DNA of 64,000 nt, taken from positions 765,854 to 829,853 of the forward strand of contig NZ_MTBA01000001.1 in the NCBI RefSeq assembly GCF_002150805.1, given 5' to 3'. Shown here in pieces: positions 62,715-64,000 of the stretch (within the stretch, counting starts at the first letter, position 1; each line of letters opens with the position of its first letter). The DNA is from Oceanospirillum sanctuarii (GTDB lineage Bacteria; Pseudomonadota; Gammaproteobacteria; Pseudomonadales; Halomonadaceae). Under the pieces are notes generated by a model, which searched no databases, was not told the DNA's origin, and saw nothing but the letters and a program-made list of their open reading frames with translations. The translations under genes were made by a program, and so were the position numbers.

Positions 62715-64000
62715 ATGAAGCAGTTTGATAAGGATATCCGTGTCGCGGTCAACCCGACCGACCCGATAAGCCTGCGCGCCGCCCTGAACCGATACCAAAA
62801 TCTGCTGCAAAGCGAAGACGCGTTTCAGAAAGGCATCACCCGCCAGTTCAATATTGAGTTTGAACATGCCGAAGGCCGTCGCCTGCAAATATCCGATGCC
62901 GGTGCCAAAAAAGAACTGCTGAGCCAGGCCTTCCGCCTGATCCGTCACGAAGGGCTGCCGGGCAGAATTGAAGCCGACAGCGAGATCTACATCAGTGAAC
63001 CTCTGTTGTTTGCCGCTGCCCTGAATCTGATAGAACAGAATCCTGCTCTGAATAAAGAGCTGAAAGAAGAGCTGATCGCCACCGCAGAAGCGATCGTCGC
63101 CTACGCCCGCAAGCGTAACGACAGCAGCGATTTCTGGGTCGATGACATGTACGCCTTTGGCCTTGAAGCCCTGTACATGCTGGCTCTGGAATACCCGGAA
63201 ACCCTGCCGCTGTACACCAGCTTTGTGATCCCCTACTGGGATTACGAACACCTGAACAGCCTTGATGGCACTGTGCTGCCTTTTCTGGAAAACGAAGGCT
63301 GGAGCGACAACCTGCTGCGCGCCTATCTCTGGTGTGACAACCCCATGTTCCGCAGCCGTTTTAATTTTAACGGCCAGGATGAAGAAGATTTCGAGTCTCT
63401 GGCGGAACACCTGCGTAATAACCCTGAACGCTACAACCGTTTTAAAGCGTTGCTGAAAGAACGTCTGCTTGAGCGCCCACTGCTGGCCTATCACGATGAC
63501 AGCTCTCTGGAAGAGCTGCACCCGGTACTCACTTTTTATCAGTCGCTGGACTTTAACTGGCCGGTGGACGTCGACCGCTATGACGAGGACGAGTGGTACG
63601 ACGCCGTTAATCAGCAGCCCTTTGGCGGAGATACGGGCAACACGCTGGAAGAGGAAGCACTGGTCCTCTACCAAGCGATCAAAGCAGACGCCACCCAGCC
63701 TTTGGTGGTGGTCGCCAATGCCCACCTGCAAAACGATGAGAATGGTGATGCGCTGCATGAACGACAGCTGCTTAATCTGCTGGAGTTTATCGGCTCCCGC
63801 CCTCAGGGCCAGCAGCTCAGAGCCTATATCGAGCATAACCTGCAAAACCCTGATCCGGTTGAGCTGTTAAACGGACTGGCCGCCCTGCCCTGCAATAACG
63901 AGGGTTATATTGGCGAGATCTACCACGAAGGTTTTCTGCTGAATTTTTCCGACTGGATGGAGCTGCCCTTTGAGATCCGCGAAGTTCAGGAGGGCTTTCA
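62715..64000 (+). CDS. Large protein of unknown function, 3' end beyond the window
   Basis: An open frame from ATG 62715 runs without a stop to the window edge (428 codons so far). The protein starts MKQFDKDIRVAVNPTDPISL and is soluble, acidic and rich in Leu, Glu, Asn and aromatic residues (DFWVDDMYAFGLEALYML, IPYWDYEHLNSL), with a helical-repeat look. I do not recognise a family. Codon use is strongly biased to G/C in third positions and the GC content is visibly higher than in neighbouring genes, so it may have a different history. An antisense open frame in the same place is a by-product of this bias. AGGA precedes the ATG by nine bases. Confidence 0.75.
   Translation, partial: MKQFDKDIRVAVNPTDPISLRAALNRYQNLLQSEDAFQKGITRQFNIEFEHAEGRRLQISDAGAKKELLSQAFRLIRHEGLPGRIEADSEIYISEPLLFAAALNLIEQNPALNKELKEELIATAEAIVAYARKRNDSSDFWVDDMYAFGLEALYMLALEYPETLPLYTSFVIPYWDYEHLNSLDGTVLPFLENEGWSDNLLRAYLWCDNPMFRSRFNFNGQDEEDFESLAEHLRNNPERYNRFKALLKERLLERPLLAYHDDSSLEELHPVLTFYQSLDFNWPVDVDRYDEDEWYDAVNQQPFGGDTGNTLEEEALVLYQAIKADATQPLVVVANAHLQNDENGDALHERQLLNLLEFIGSRPQGQQLRAYIEHNLQNPDPVELLNGLAALPCNNEGYIGEIYHEGFLLNFSDWMELPFEIREVQEGF

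Noticed and set aside
62676-63845. 389-codon open frame on the minus strand
   Set aside because: It is antisense to the gene starting at 62715. The translation is Val/Gln/Phe-rich without motifs, which is typical of the shadow of a GC3-biased gene, and the plus frame has a ribosome site and sensible protein composition.

Overview
The window looks like a chromosome segment of a marine gammaproteobacterium, most likely of the Oceanospirillales (Oceanospirillaceae-like). This is inferred from gene content: a uvrY-uvrC-pgsA-tRNA block as in enterics, HsbR/HsbA and FabH2-like proteins as in Pseudomonas, an F7-type chemotaxis operon with CheD, a group 2 Mrp antiporter with fused A/B subunits, and a Tat-exported PhoX under a Pho box. 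Most of the window is ordinary core genome. I found no insertion sequences, prophage, CRISPR array or rRNA.

Layout. 1-13.8 kb: pdxH; a Pat-type protein acetyltransferase divergent from a class II histone-deacetylase-family enzyme; an HDOD-GGDEF protein; a two-gene Aer-like energy-taxis pair (FAD-PAS protein plus membrane MCP); a DUF599 protein; a LapG-like protease with rarD; a 57-residue membrane protein outside the usual size cut-off; rimO; and an orphan ParB. 13.9-20.2 kb: rhodanese, sohB, an SCP2 protein behind a perfect PsrA-type operator, gor, prpE, and an ArsR-family regulator with the two cysteines of SqrR/BigR persulfide sensors. 20.3-24 kb: four tRNA genes (Gly, Cys, Leu, Cys) downstream of uvrY-uvrC-pgsA. 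24-29.4 kb: tyrR with its own TyrR box, msrA, a YchJ-like SEC-C protein, cytochrome c', an HD-GYP protein lacking its HD dyad, and a small cNMP-binding protein.

29.4-43.5 kb is one long leftward unit: MCP, cheY, cheA, cheW, a four-PAS MCP, cheR, cheD, cheB, hsbA, hsbR, glxR, hyi. It couples a chemotaxis array to an HsbR/HsbA partner-switching module and, by stop/start overlap, to two glyoxylate-pathway enzymes. Within it cheA carries a G10 tract and cheR a T9 tract; insertion or deletion of one base in either stops translation within a few codons. CheA also has five GxGFF-type repeats in an acidic linker. 43.8-51.5 kb holds two very large membrane sensor proteins (CHASE-PAS-GGDEF-EAL, and a sensor kinase ending in a degenerate receiver).

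51.7-64 kb: Pho-box-driven phoX, the mrpA(B)CDEFG operon, a FabH2-like condensing enzyme behind a second PsrA-type site, two small membrane proteins of unknown function, and a large unknown gene, richer in GC, that runs off the right edge of the window.

The regulatory theme is strong: c-di-GMP turnover, chemotaxis, energy taxis, protein acylation (Pat, a deacetylase and the likely Pat substrate PrpE are all present) and several recognisable operators (Pho, TyrR, PsrA-like) lie close together. No wholly new system is evident. The best leads are the homopolymer tracts in cheA and cheR, the pair of PsrA-like sites, and the motifs shared within the chemotaxis cluster.
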